A DNA stretch of 64,000 nucleotides, taken from positions 181,039,625 to 181,103,624 of the forward strand of contig NC_050103.1 of NCBI RefSeq assembly GCF_902167145.1, written 5' to 3'. This DNA comes from Zea mays (lineage: Eukaryota > Streptophyta > Magnoliopsida > Poales > Poaceae). Under the pieces are notes generated by a model, which saw nothing but the letters and a program-made list of their open reading frames with translations, was not told where the DNA came from and ran no database searches. Shown piece after piece: positions 22,211 to 32,049 of the stretch. Every line of letters starts with the position of its first letter. Positions within the stretch are counted from its first letter, which is position 1. The translations under genes and the position numbers were made by a program.

Positions 22211-22955
22211 ATAATTCAATGTCCCGCATTACATTATTGAAACCTAAGGATTGACTAGTCTGTATTTACCTTATCCTTGTTTACCTTTTGGGTTATCATG
22301 GTTAGCTTTATGCTATTGCTTTACTTTAATCAATGAACATTATGTGAATCTTATGATACGATGATGTTATCCTGATTATGTTCTTGTGATACTTTAGAGG
22401 ACTCAGACCACTTTTCTAAGTACCTCTCCGTAAGGAACTGGGTTTATACTAAAACTTGGCTCCACTTATAGTAATAAATACTTGACCAACCAAAAGCAAC
22501 TGCTTAACCTTAACTCCATATACAGCTAGTCCACTTTAGTCAAACGAGACATTTGCTGAGTACGTTGATGTGTACTCACCCTTGCTTTACAAACCACCCC
22601 ACCCCAGGTTGTCCCCACTGTACCCAATGCTTAGGAGGAGATGCTGGCAACATGGAGGACTTTGAGGAGTTTCAGGACTACGATGAGTTCTAGTTTATTT
22701 TAGTGGTAAACCCCCAGCTAGCTGCCTATGAAGGCCTTATCTTCTATGTTTCGTATTTCCACACTTTGATGTTAATGAATATGTTATAGACTCAGTGGAT
22801 GTATTGGACATCTTGTTGTAATAAAGTACTTTTCCGCTATTTACTTTGAGCATTGTGTGATGATGTCCAATTATGTAATCGCTATGTACGTGAGTTTCTG
22901 ATCCTGGCACGTACATGGTTCGCATTCGGTTTACCTTCTAAAACTGGGTGTGACA
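22211..22955 (+). mobile_element. Truncated large LTR, right part
   Basis: Continues the LTR broken at 6992; removing Huck restores alignment to the reverse complement of about 46366-47650. It ends GGGTGTGACA at 22955, as the solo LTR does. Compared with that copy, about 540 bp are missing between CTCCGTAAGGA (near 22435) and ACTGGGTTTA. The next bases, TGTATGTTGG, do not look like a PBS, and with the 5' end gone the target duplication cannot be tested. Confidence 0.78.
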
Positions 22956-24897
22956 TGTATGTTGGTCGACCTCTGGCTCCCTGCGTCGTGACATGGAGCT
23001 CTAGGCGTGTTGTTGCACAACGAGGTCAAGGAGGCCTCAGATCTCACGTTGGGTCCTTCGTTTGCCCGAAGTCTAAGCTTTAGGGACCTTGTCAAGAAGC
23101 ACCATGGTGCCAGTGATGTTCTGGCTTGCCCAGGAAATCATGGTGGTCCACTTTCATCACGGATAATGCGGCGACAAATGTTCGTCGTTGTAGCGCATGC
23201 TCGTCCACCATCTTGTCGTGGTTGGTCCGATCGCTATTATGACATCCCTTGTTTGTCGTTCGGGAGGTACTGGCTGCTCTAGGAAGGACTCGGTCCCGAC
23301 GACAGACTTTGGTAGAGCAGGTCGAGCTGAGGTGGGGCAAACACCACTGCGTGCATCGTGACGCTGGCGGGGTTCCCTAAGGACTTCTCGAGAGTGGGGA
23401 ACAATCTTCCGGAGTTCTAGCTACAAAGCACTCCTGGTCGGGTCATGACTTGCTCCACTGTATGAGGAGTTATGCTCGTATTCCAACCTTGATAGGAGGA
23501 GGTCGTGGAATGAATCCCTGACGGGGTCTGTCATCCCCACGAACTCGACATGGGCAGGTCCTGTTGTGCATCGCCGTATATGGAGGCCTCTGAGGCCCCT
23601 AGCAATGTCGACCAAACCCTTTGTCTAGGGGGTTTGAGCTTTTGGGGCCCTAACTAATGTCCCCTCGTTGTCGATGACGAAGTTGAGGCTTCCAAAACAG
23701 ATTGTCGTTCTGGGAGCCCAAATTGTATCGTGGTTGGCCATCTGAAGCTTGGAAACAACACATTAAATGTACGATATGAGATATTACGAGGATGACAATG
23801 CGTACAAGGACACAATATAGCCTATAAAGTACTTGAGGCCTCTAGGTATGGTACATGATGGTCTTGTAACCCCTAAAAATGCATGCATGCTGGTAGCATA
23901 TCACATGCAGACAACATAGCCACATCACAAAGGCCCATGTTGTAGGTTTTGATGCTTACCGAGGAAGGTGTCCTAACAACTTGTCTTACCAAGGGATAAC
24001 TCCATCAATATAATGACCATATTTAATGTGGTAATATGAGCACACCACCGCCCTGACATGCGCGTCAGGCAAGTGAGCACAGAGCCACTATGCGCACATA
24101 AACTAGTATAGCACGGGAGTAAAAACTTTGTATGAAACATAGAAATGGAACGACAAACAACACTATGATATGTAAAATCCGTGTGATAAATATTATCAAT
24201 GTCACATAAATTATTTTTAAAGGGTCAATATAGAATTTTTAATGACATACAAAGGTGTCAACAACTGTACACTAACCTAATCTTTTTAACGATATCGATA
24301 AGTCTACGTTTTATGTTTGTAGGAATGACATATCGACACGAATTGTCCTCATAACTTAACAGATCAATTACAAAGTTCATTCGAAGAATTTTTGCATCCT
24401 ACACAAACATAAGAGAACAAACGACAAATTTATATTATATAACTGGGATGTATGTTTGAACATGAAACGAACGTGCTACACTCACCCTAACAAATTTCAT
24501 TCGTCTGTCATTCTCCCCACGTGGCCATAGCTTGTAGAACAAGGTAGCTGGTATTAAGCCTATAGAATAATGTTTGGCCAACTATGTTATATACAATGGT
24601 TATCATATAAAAAAATTCAACTGTTGAGAAGGTAGTACGAAGAAGGTTGCTGAATGATCCAAAACTCAACAGTACTTTAAAAACAGTATGCATACAGTAA
24701 GAAAGTTGTTGAATGATATCCGTCCAAATAAAACGGCACACTATCTAAACCACAAAATGCATGCTATATTCATGCAAGAGTGTGTATAGTCATCAAATCT
24801 TCTAAACGAATGGGGTCTCCTAGATTGAAGATACAAAAATAATTATGAAATGCTTGCTATATTTGGCGAGGTCGTAAGGATGCTTATAAATAGGTTC
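22956..24897. other. Unassigned intergenic DNA
   Basis: 22956-23750 is moderately GC-rich with short open frames on both strands and no protein similarity I recognise; it may be part of a decayed element. 23751-24897 is AT-rich. No LTR ends, inverted repeats or RNA genes were found. Confidence 0.5.
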
Positions 24898-25561
24898 TGT
24901 TGGGGGCCTTCGGCTTCCGAAGGTCCTCAAAAATATGATTTAACAATGTTTCTGGAGTATGATACATAAACAGGTACCTTCAGACTTAGGTCATAATCAC
25001 AATATGAAGAAGCACAAAGAATACGAAGGATGACGCAGAGCCGAAGCTATGCGCAGAGGAGCTTCGGCGTGATAACAGAAAAGGAAACCAACTTAAAGGG
25101 GAAAAGGCTATTTAGACCCCGATGGATTACTATAGAGTTATTAGCAAATGTAAAGGGCATGGGTGTAATTTTACATGGGCTGCATCTCGTGCCTATAAAT
25201 AGATGAACAGTGTTCCCGTACTGTTCACGCTGATTTGGCATTTGCTTTTGTGGCACGCTTGTACTTTTGCCTTCTTTCAAGCCAAAGGTATATTTGTAAT
25301 TTGTTATCATTTCTATTTTTCCATAATAATAAAATAGAAATGAGTTAATGATAATACCTAAGTGTTTATGTTATTCATGCTTTGCATGAATCCTTCTTCA
25401 TTATTTGTTGTATTGATGAAGGTATGTCCTTCATAACCTTCATCCAAGACTCATTATATCCCGAGGGAGGTAATGCTTCGAAGGACGAATGACTTTAACG
25501 TTTAACAATTTCTGTGTTACCTTGTTCTTAATTCGTAGCATTTAAGAACAAGTCCCCAACA
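24898..25561 (+). repeat. Cinful/Zeon-like 5' LTR (664 bp)
   Basis: Starts TGTTGGGG and ends CCCCAACA, a short inverted repeat at the LTR ends. TATAAATA at 25194-25201 is a plausible TATA box. The preceding five bases are GGTTC; the matching duplication is lost with the 3' end. Confidence 0.85.
25194..25201 (+). promoter_or_regulatory. TATA box of Cinful/Zeon-like LTR
   Basis: TATAAATA about 300 bp into the LTR, followed by GATGAACAGTG; this is a typical placement for the LTR promoter. Confidence 0.6.
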
Positions 25562-25580
25562 TTGGCGCCCACCTCCGGTG
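25562..25580 (+). other. Primer-binding site of Cinful/Zeon-like element
   Basis: TTGGCGCCCACCTCCGG directly follows the LTR. The first 12 bases are the same as in the - strand Gypsy element of this window. Confidence 0.75.
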
Positions 25581-25620
25581 AACCCTTTTCGACCACCTTC
25601 GGCAAGCATTGACCTTCATC

Positions 25621-27147
25621 ATGCCGCCAAAGAAAGCTTCAGCAACAGGGACTACCGCTCTGCAGCCGCTGGACCTGAACCAGGAAACCCTTTCTCTTCA
25701 AGAGGCCCGAAGCCAGAAGAGGAAGGCCACCAGTCCAACACCCCAAGAGGATGAGCTGGACCAAGAGATCAGGAATATGGAGATGCTTCATCAACAAGTG
25801 CAAAAGAAGAAGGAAAAAATGGCTAGGCTAGTTGATCTGCAAAGGCAGATTGACGAAGCCACTGAAGAAGTGCGCCATCTTGCTCAAGATGAGCAAGAAC
25901 GAAGGCCCCAGCACAGGGAGCTTCATCAAGAAGGATTGTTTGATGATGATGGATGGTATAATGATTCCCATCATGGAAATTTTGCTTTTGATGATGCTTC
26001 TCCTCTGTCAACAGAACTGCAGGCTACACCTTGGCCTCCATCTTACAAACCACCTCAGCTTCCCATGTACGACGGGCACTCAGATCCGAAGCAGTTTCTG
26101 ATGAGCTACGAAGCTACCATATCTTGATATGGAGGCAATACTGCAGTCATGGCGAAATCTTTCGTCATGGCAGTCAAGAATGTTGCACAAACCTGGTACT
26201 CCTCTCTTCGGCCAGGAACAATCACATCATGGCAGAAGCTGAAGGGCATGCTGATCACCAGTTTCCAAGGGTTTCAGACGAAGCTGGTTACTGCTCAAGC
26301 TTTGTTCCAGTGCACGCAGGATCACGAGGAATACCTTCAGGCGTATGTCCGAAGGTTCTTGCGTCTGAGGGCACAAGCGCCAACAGTGCCTAATGAGATT
26401 GTCATTGAGGCCATGATCAAGGGGCTTCGGCCAGGACCTTCGGCCCAATACTTCGCCAGGAAACCCCCTCAGACCTTGGAAAAATTGCTTCAGAAGATGG
26501 ATGAATACATCCGCGCTGATAATGACTTTCGTCAAAGAAGAGAGGAAGCTTACAGATTCTCCGAGATGACTAGGGGCTTCGGAGGGAGGATTCACCCAAG
26601 GCACGTCAGATCAATCCACTCTACTTAGAATGACGACAGAGGAGGTCAGCAGCAGAGGCCGCAATATTCCTCCTAGGCTTCGGGGCAGCAACAATGCTAT
26701 CCTCGGCCTCCAGCTCCAAGGGGCAGAGGCGCCAGGGGCAGAGGTGGAAGGTTTGGGGATCAGCCTAGGAAAATTTATTGCTTATTCTGCGGTGAGGACA
26801 AGGGCCATACTACAAGGATGTGTCATGTCACCATCCAGAAACATAAGGAGATAACAGAAGCTGCAGCCCAACAAAACCAGCCGAAGCAAGTTATGCATAC
26901 TGCTTCGTATCATTCACCGTACATACCAGAGTATGTGGGTAACCATCCTGCAGTTTCTGTTGCTTCGGCAAGCCAACCTCAGGCATCTTGGCAACAGCCT
27001 CCACCTCCACCACCAATGCAACCCGCATATCCCCAAGGGCAGCAGCCAGAAGGGAGCCAGCACACTCACCAGCAGCGAGACTTCAGGGAGCAGTCCGAAG
27101 CTCGCACAGTCAACAGTACTGTGCCAGAATCAAAGCACATCTACTAA
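25621..27147 (+). pseudogene. Cinful/Zeon-like gag with three in-frame stops
   Basis: From ATG 25621 (MPPKKASATG) one frame runs to TAA 27145-27147, broken by TGA 26125-26127, TAG 26626-26628 and TAG 26674-26676. Parts in order: coiled-coil, glutamine/glutamate-rich N-terminus; gag domain around 26050-26560 (VMAKSFVMAVKNVAQTWYSS, YLQAYVRRFLRLR); a CCHC-like knuckle from about 26781 (CLFCGEDKGHTTRMC); and a proline/glutamine-rich tail. The two TAGs fit C-to-T changes of CAG. No frameshift is needed, so the damage is point mutation only. Confidence 0.83.
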
Positions 27148-28139
27148 GAGATATCCTACCTCTGAAATAGTTTTTACGTTCGTCATCATTTTCCTTTTCA
27201 ATAAAGAAGCAGTCATTGAAAGCCTAGTTCTTTTGTTGTTTTCAATTTCTTGTAATAGCTTCGTCATTGTCATGGCATAATGTACCTTCTTCACAGACTC
27301 ACGAAGTTCCAAAAGTCAGTAAAACACGAAAGTTGTTCTCAAGAGAACGTGGGGTTCACAATTATATTACAAGATTTGTCGAAGCAACAAAAAGACGTTC
27401 TAAGGAACGCAGTGTAAGTGTACCGAAACAAAAGTCGTTCCTAAGGGAGCGCAGCGTAAGTTTTCTGCTCAAAAGTCGTTCCAAAGGGAATGCAGAGCTT
27501 ACAGTGAAAAATAAACGCTGATTGCGCCGAAGTATAAGGCGAAGCGCGAAAAGTCAACGCGAATACCGCCGAAGTAAAAGGCGAAGAAGCTCCTAAGGGA
27601 GGCTTACAGCGAAAAGTCAAGGCTGATACACCGAAAAATAAGCGGTGAAGCCGAAAAATAAACGGCAAAGAGATTGTGTGTTCTATTGAGGGGATGTGAG
27701 TGTATCTTCGGCAAAAACTTCATTCGCATACCATAACTTCATCACATCATTCACATAACATGACATCATACATCATATTGCATCAATGTCACAATAAGGG
27801 GATACAATGTTGATCTTCGGAAATTATTTCGAAGAAGTTGTGCCAAGGCACAAAATAAGTACAGCTTCGTCAACTCTAATATCAAAGAAGATCCATTGCT
27901 TACGAAGCATAATATTTTCACGGAATATGGGTATTCTTCATGAAGCATGAAAAGAAGGGAAGGTGTTTTTTCGCCGAAGGCTCAAAAACGGTATGTACGT
28001 AAAGTTTCATGCATCGTAAAGAACTGGATTACAAAACAGCTTATATATTACATTCAAAACTGTAAAATATTACACACTTTGTTCAGCAAACATTACATCA
28101 ATATTACGAATGTTTCTACAACAATAGTTATTATTCTTT
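27148..28139 (+). other. Spacer between gag and antisense gene, with short repeats
   Basis: 27330-27680 contains repeated AAAGTCGTTCC(T/A)AAGGGA(G/A)-type blocks and CCGAAGTAAAAGGCGAAG-like blocks. The rest is AT-rich. It occupies the place where pol would lie in an autonomous element. No protein coding seen. Confidence 0.65.
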
Positions 28140-29828
28140 TTAAACTGCTTCTGCAGCTTTGTTTAGTAGTTGAGTCACAGGTTCGTCCATAATAGTTTCG
28201 GCCATCTTTGTAATTTCATCTTCCTTTTTTGCTTCGGGGTCGGCCAATGACTCGAAAGGCTTCGGAGGAGGAGATAGTTCAGCTGCGATACAAAACATAA
28301 ATAAGTTCGAAGTCATAGAAATGAAACATAAAGTCAAAAGCGATTAGGTAATACCTATCCGCCTTTCAAGTTCTGCAGTTTTTTCAGCTGCCTTTGCTGC
28401 TTCTCTAGCATCGTGAGTATCTTTTTCACTTTTCTTTATAATTTCGTGAGCCATCCCTCGGCCACCATTTTCCCAGATGTCGGTGAAAAACTTTCCGCCA
28501 ACTAAGCTTGCCTCGACCGAGGGGTCTTTTGTGTCTTCAATAGAGAACACAGCTTCGACTTGGGCCAGAATCTTCACATGTTCGCATCCTGCCTTCTTCA
28601 AAATAGCCGCAATTCCACTGGCACCTGAGAAGGCGCAGACATCTCCACGGCCACTCAAAACTTCCTCAAAGTCTTCAGCTTCGTCGTTGATCCAGTCGAT
28701 TGGACCTTCGGGATCGCCCAGTACGAAGTTGTCTTCATTCGAATATGCGCCAATATTGGCGAAGCTGGTTTTTATCCTTTGTACACATGCTACAGATTTT
28801 TCATAGCATCTTTCTTTTGAAGAACGAAGCTCCACAACTGTATTTTCCCAGTAATTTTTCCAGTAGTCACTGGCGTCTCGATCAGCTTCGACAATAGCAC
28901 ATTTTAACTTCGCTTCAGCCAGCTGTTTTTGAAGATCTTCAATTTCGCACTTCTGGGCTTCAGCTTGGGCTTTGGAAGTAGCTTCGTCTTCTTTTATTTT
29001 ATTCAGCAATGAGTTTAATATTTTATCTTTCTCAAGACCTTCGTTCCTTAGTTCAATTACTTCGGAACGAAGGTTGTTCAAAGCTATAGTGCATCCTTCA
29101 TCTTCAGCACTTTTTTGCGCCCTGAGGGCATTGCTAAGAATCAGACCCTGCAAAAAGAAGTGTGATATTAAGTATAAGCAAATAAAACAAATCTTGGTTT
29201 TTTAATACAGAAACTTCATTCTCATACCTTTAAGCTATTATATGCTAAGCTGTCAGCCAGTTCATCTTTAGATAGCACCGAAAGCCCATCTTCTAACGTC
29301 GGGAATCCGAAGCTTTTGCTCATCTCCCGGCAGACAGAAATTTCCTTGCTGTCTGGGAGACAATACAAGAAATCTTCTTCTCCACTGCCGTTGAATATTA
29401 ATGCCCCTTTGGATATTTTAATTTCTGGGCATAATGTTGAGCTTCTCGCTTTTCCTCTTCAGATAGCCTTTTGTCCGAAGCATGTCGTACAATATAATCA
29501 GGCACTCCGGAAGACACTTCGGGAGTTGAAGAGAGAGTTTTCTCAGGCAGAATTTGCTTTGTAGCCTCTTTTTTCGTTTCTTCTCCGGTTTCCAAGGATT
29601 TTTCCTTGGCGGGCTCTGAAGGCCCAGCTTCGGCCACGGTCTGGCCCTTTGTAGCTTCGTCTTTGGATGTTTTTGTCTCAATTTGTGTTTTTGGCGCTTC
29701 GGCAGTCTTCTTAATGCCATCAGGCAAAAGGCTACTTCCTCTACTACTGCGGCTATTGCTACATCATCTACCGTGCCTGTTTTTCTAGGACTCTTAATGC
29801 CATCAGGCCGGCATTCTGTTATCATCAT
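28140..29828 (-). pseudogene. Antisense three-exon gene of the Zeon-like element (putative gypsy-type transposon protein)
   Basis: On the - strand the frame runs through exon 1 (about 29828-29228), exon 2 (29147-28355) and exon 3 (28282-28140, stop TAA 28142-28140). Introns are short (about 80 and 72 bp) with GT...AG ends: GTATGAG...TTTTTGCAG and GTATTACC...TATCGCAG. Phases fit (0, then split codon G/CT). Exon 1 has a charged, proline-rich start and the conserved part (LKYP..., CLPDSKEISVCREMSKSFGF). Exon 2 is mostly coiled coil, then DPEGPIDWINDEAEDFEEV. It resembles proteins grouped as 'putative gypsy-type transposon' (Pfam PF04195 family, from memory), known from antisense positions in Tat elements. 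One base shift near 29403 breaks exon 1, and the 5' end is cut by the junction at 29829. Function unknown. Confidence 0.75.
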
Positions 29829-29829
29829 C

Positions 29830-30691
29830 CCGGGGTGAGGAAAGGCAAACTTCGCTCAGCGAACTTAGAGATGAATCTGTTTAGAGTCGCCAATCTTCCT
29901 GTCAACCGCTGGACGTCCCTGGTGGACTACGGAGGTGCCATGTTGATGATCGCTTGGATCTTGGTTGGGTTGGCCTCAATCCCTCGGTGCGATACTAGGT
30001 AACCAAGTATTTTGCCCTAGCGAACTCCGAAGACACACTTCTTAGGGTTGAGCCGGAGTCGTGCGTCGCGCATGTTTGCGAATGTTGTTGCGAGGTCGGC
30101 CAGGTGGTCCTCTTTGCTTTTGCTTGCGATGACAATGTCGTCGATGTAAGTGAAAATGTTGCAGCCGACTTGGTTTTTAAGGACCCTCTCGGTGAGGCGA
30201 GAAAAGGTTGAGCCGGCGTTCTTGAGTCCCTCGGGCATTCGTACGAAGCAGTACGTGCCGAAGGGTGTAATGAAGCTTGTGCTTGCCTTGTCCTCCTCTT
30301 TCAAGTAAATTTGGTGGTATCCCGAGAAGCAATCAAGGAGGGACATGACTTCGCAGCCTGCTGCACTGTCGACAATTTTGTCGACTCTGTGGCAAGGGAA
30401 AATTGTCTTTGGGACAAGCCTTATTGAGGCTTGTGAAGTCGATGCACATGCGCCACTTGCCACTCTTCTTCTGTACCATGACCACGTTGGTGAGCCATGT
30501 TGGATAAGCAATTGGCTTGATGAATCTGGCTTCCAGCAAGTGATGCACCTCGGCCTTGGCTGCCTCAGTTTTCTCATCGAACATTTTCCGTAGTCGCTGC
30601 TTTTTCGGGCGCACCGAGGGATCGATGCCCAGGCTGTGCTCGATGATGGAGCGGCTGACCCCAACCAGATCGAGGGCGGACCAATCGAAGA
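29830..30691 (-). pseudogene. Gypsy RT fragment (part 2, downstream of Ji)
   Basis: From the Ji junction the - strand reads the RT N-terminus (ARFIKPIAYPTWLTNVVMVQ, WRMCIDFTSLNKACPKDNFP) and, after a frame change near 30385, the palm. YIDD is at 30148-30137, and RLNPKKCVFGV follows. The connection region runs to about 29832 with an in-frame stop and another frame change. MPEGLKNAG replaces the usual MPFGL form. Sequence then ends against the Zeon-like element. Confidence 0.82.
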
Positions 30692-30888
30692 TGAAAGGGA
30701 ATTAGGCTTACACCTAGTTCCCAAATAATTTTGGTGGTTGAATTGCCCAACACAAATAATCGGACTAACTAGTTTGCCCAAGTGTATAGATTATACAGGT
30801 GTAAAAGGTTCACACTCAACCAATAAAAAGACCAAGTTTTGGATTCAACAAAGGAGCAAAGGGGCAACCGAAGGCACCCCTGGTCTGG

Positions 30889-31382
30889 CGCACCGGACTG
30901 TCCGGTGTGCCACCGGACATGTCCGGTGCACCAGGGGGACTCAGACTCAAACTCGCCACCTTCGGGAATTTCCAGAGGCGACTCGGCTATAATTCACCGG
31001 ACTGTCCGGTGTACACCGGACAGTGTCCGGTGCGCCAAGGGAGGTCGGCCTCAGGAACTCGCCAGCTTCGGGAAAAGCCAACGGCTAGTCCACTATAATT
31101 CACCGGACTGTCCGGTGTGCACCGGACTGTCTGGTGCGACTCCGGAGCAACGGCTATCTCCGCGCCAACGGCTCTCTGCCGCGCATTTAATGCGCGCTCT
31201 GCGCGCGCAGAGGTTAGGCACGCCCATACTGGCACACCGGACAACAAACAGTACCTGTCCGGTGTGCACCGGACACCCAGGCGGGCCCACAAGTCAGAAG
31301 CTCCAACGGTCAGAATCCAACGGCAGTGATGACGTGGCAGGGGGCACCGGACTGTCCGGTGTGCACCGGACTGTCCGGTGCG
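30889..31382. repeat. Array of CACCGGAC-N-GTCCGGTG palindromes in Ji-like LTR
   Basis: About nine near-perfect palindromes of the type CACCGGACTGTCCGGTG, several back to back. They begin at about 30889, 30911, 30993, 31008, 31102, 31117, 31225, 31347 and 31362, upstream of the TATA box. One copy, at about 31225, has its arms separated by some 20 bp. The same array is in the 3' LTR (39069-39562). Position in U3 suggests regulatory binding or hairpin function, which is inference. Confidence 0.85.
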
Positions 31383-31428
31383 CCATCGAGCAGACAGCCT
31401 CCCAACGGCCACTTTTGGTGGTTGGGGC

Positions 31429-31436
31429 TATAAATA
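31429..31436 (+). promoter_or_regulatory. TATA box of Ji-like 5' LTR
   Basis: TATAAATA follows the palindrome array by about 50 bp and is repeated at 39609-39616 in the 3' LTR. Confidence 0.7.
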
Positions 31437-32002
31437 CCCCAACCACCCCACCATTCATTGCATCCAAGTTTTCCACTTCCCAACTACTACAAGAGCTCTA
31501 GCATTCAATTCTAGACACACCAAAGAGATCAAATCCTCTCCAATTCCACACAAAGCCCTAGCGACTAGTGAGAGTGATTTGCCGTGTTCATTTGAGCTCT
31601 TGCGCTTGGATTGCTTCTTTTCTTTCTCACTTGTTCTTGTGATCAAAACTCCATTGTAATCAAGGCAAGAGGCACCAATTGTGTGGTGGCCCTTGCGGGG
31701 AAGTTTTGTTCCCGGCTTTGATTTGAGAAGAGAAGCTCACTCGGTCCGAGGGACCGTTTGAGAGAGGGAAGGGTTGAAAGAGACCCGGCCTTTGTGGCCT
31801 CCTCAACGGGGAGTAGGTTTGAGAGAACCGAACCTCGGTAAAACAAATCCGTGTGTCACACTTGATTATTTGCTCGCGATTTGTTTTTGCGCCCTCTCTC
31901 ACGGACTCGTTTATATTTCTAACGCTAACCCGGCTTGTAGCTGTGTTTATATTTGTAAATTTCAGTTTCGCCCTATTCACCCCCCCTCTAGGCGACTATC
32001 AA

Positions 32003-32018
32003 TTAGTATCAGAGCCCG
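32003..32018 (+). other. Primer-binding site of Ji-like element
   Basis: TTAGTATCAGAGCCC, one base after the LTR, matches the initiator-Met tRNA 3' end used by plant Copia elements (TGGTATCAGAGCC) except at its first positions. Confidence 0.75.
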
Positions 32019-32049
32019 GTGCTTCATTAGAGCCTAACCGCTCGAAGTG

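Larger units (their letters stand above)
24898..29829 (+). mobile_element. Cinful/Zeon-like Gypsy element, non-autonomous, 3' truncated
   Basis: Order: LTR (24898-25561), PBS, gag with three stops (25621-27147), spacer, antisense gene (28140 upward), then an abrupt end at 29829 where another element begins. No protease, RT or integrase lies between gag and the antisense gene. This matches the known maize Zeon design, a gag-only partner of Cinful. LTR length (664 bp) and start TGTTGGGGGCCTTCGG also fit, but the name is from memory. No 3' LTR is in the window. Confidence 0.72.
30692..32001 (+). repeat. Ji-like 5' LTR
   Basis: Starts TGAAAGGG and ends ACTATCA, followed by the PBS. Contains the palindrome array (30889-31382), TATA box (31429-31436) and the transcribed R/U5 part. 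The tandem phrases CPVCTG/HRTVRC seen in its open frames are translations of the palindromes, not a gene. Confidence 0.93.

Noticed and set aside
23007..23340. Overlapping open frames in both directions
   Set aside because: Short, with no similarity, and no gene structure around them.
30839..31501. A 220-codon + strand frame in the Ji 5' LTR, and its longer copy at 39019-39840
   Set aside because: Composed of CPVCTG/HRTVRC phrases produced by the palindromes; it crosses the TATA box and is LTR sequence.
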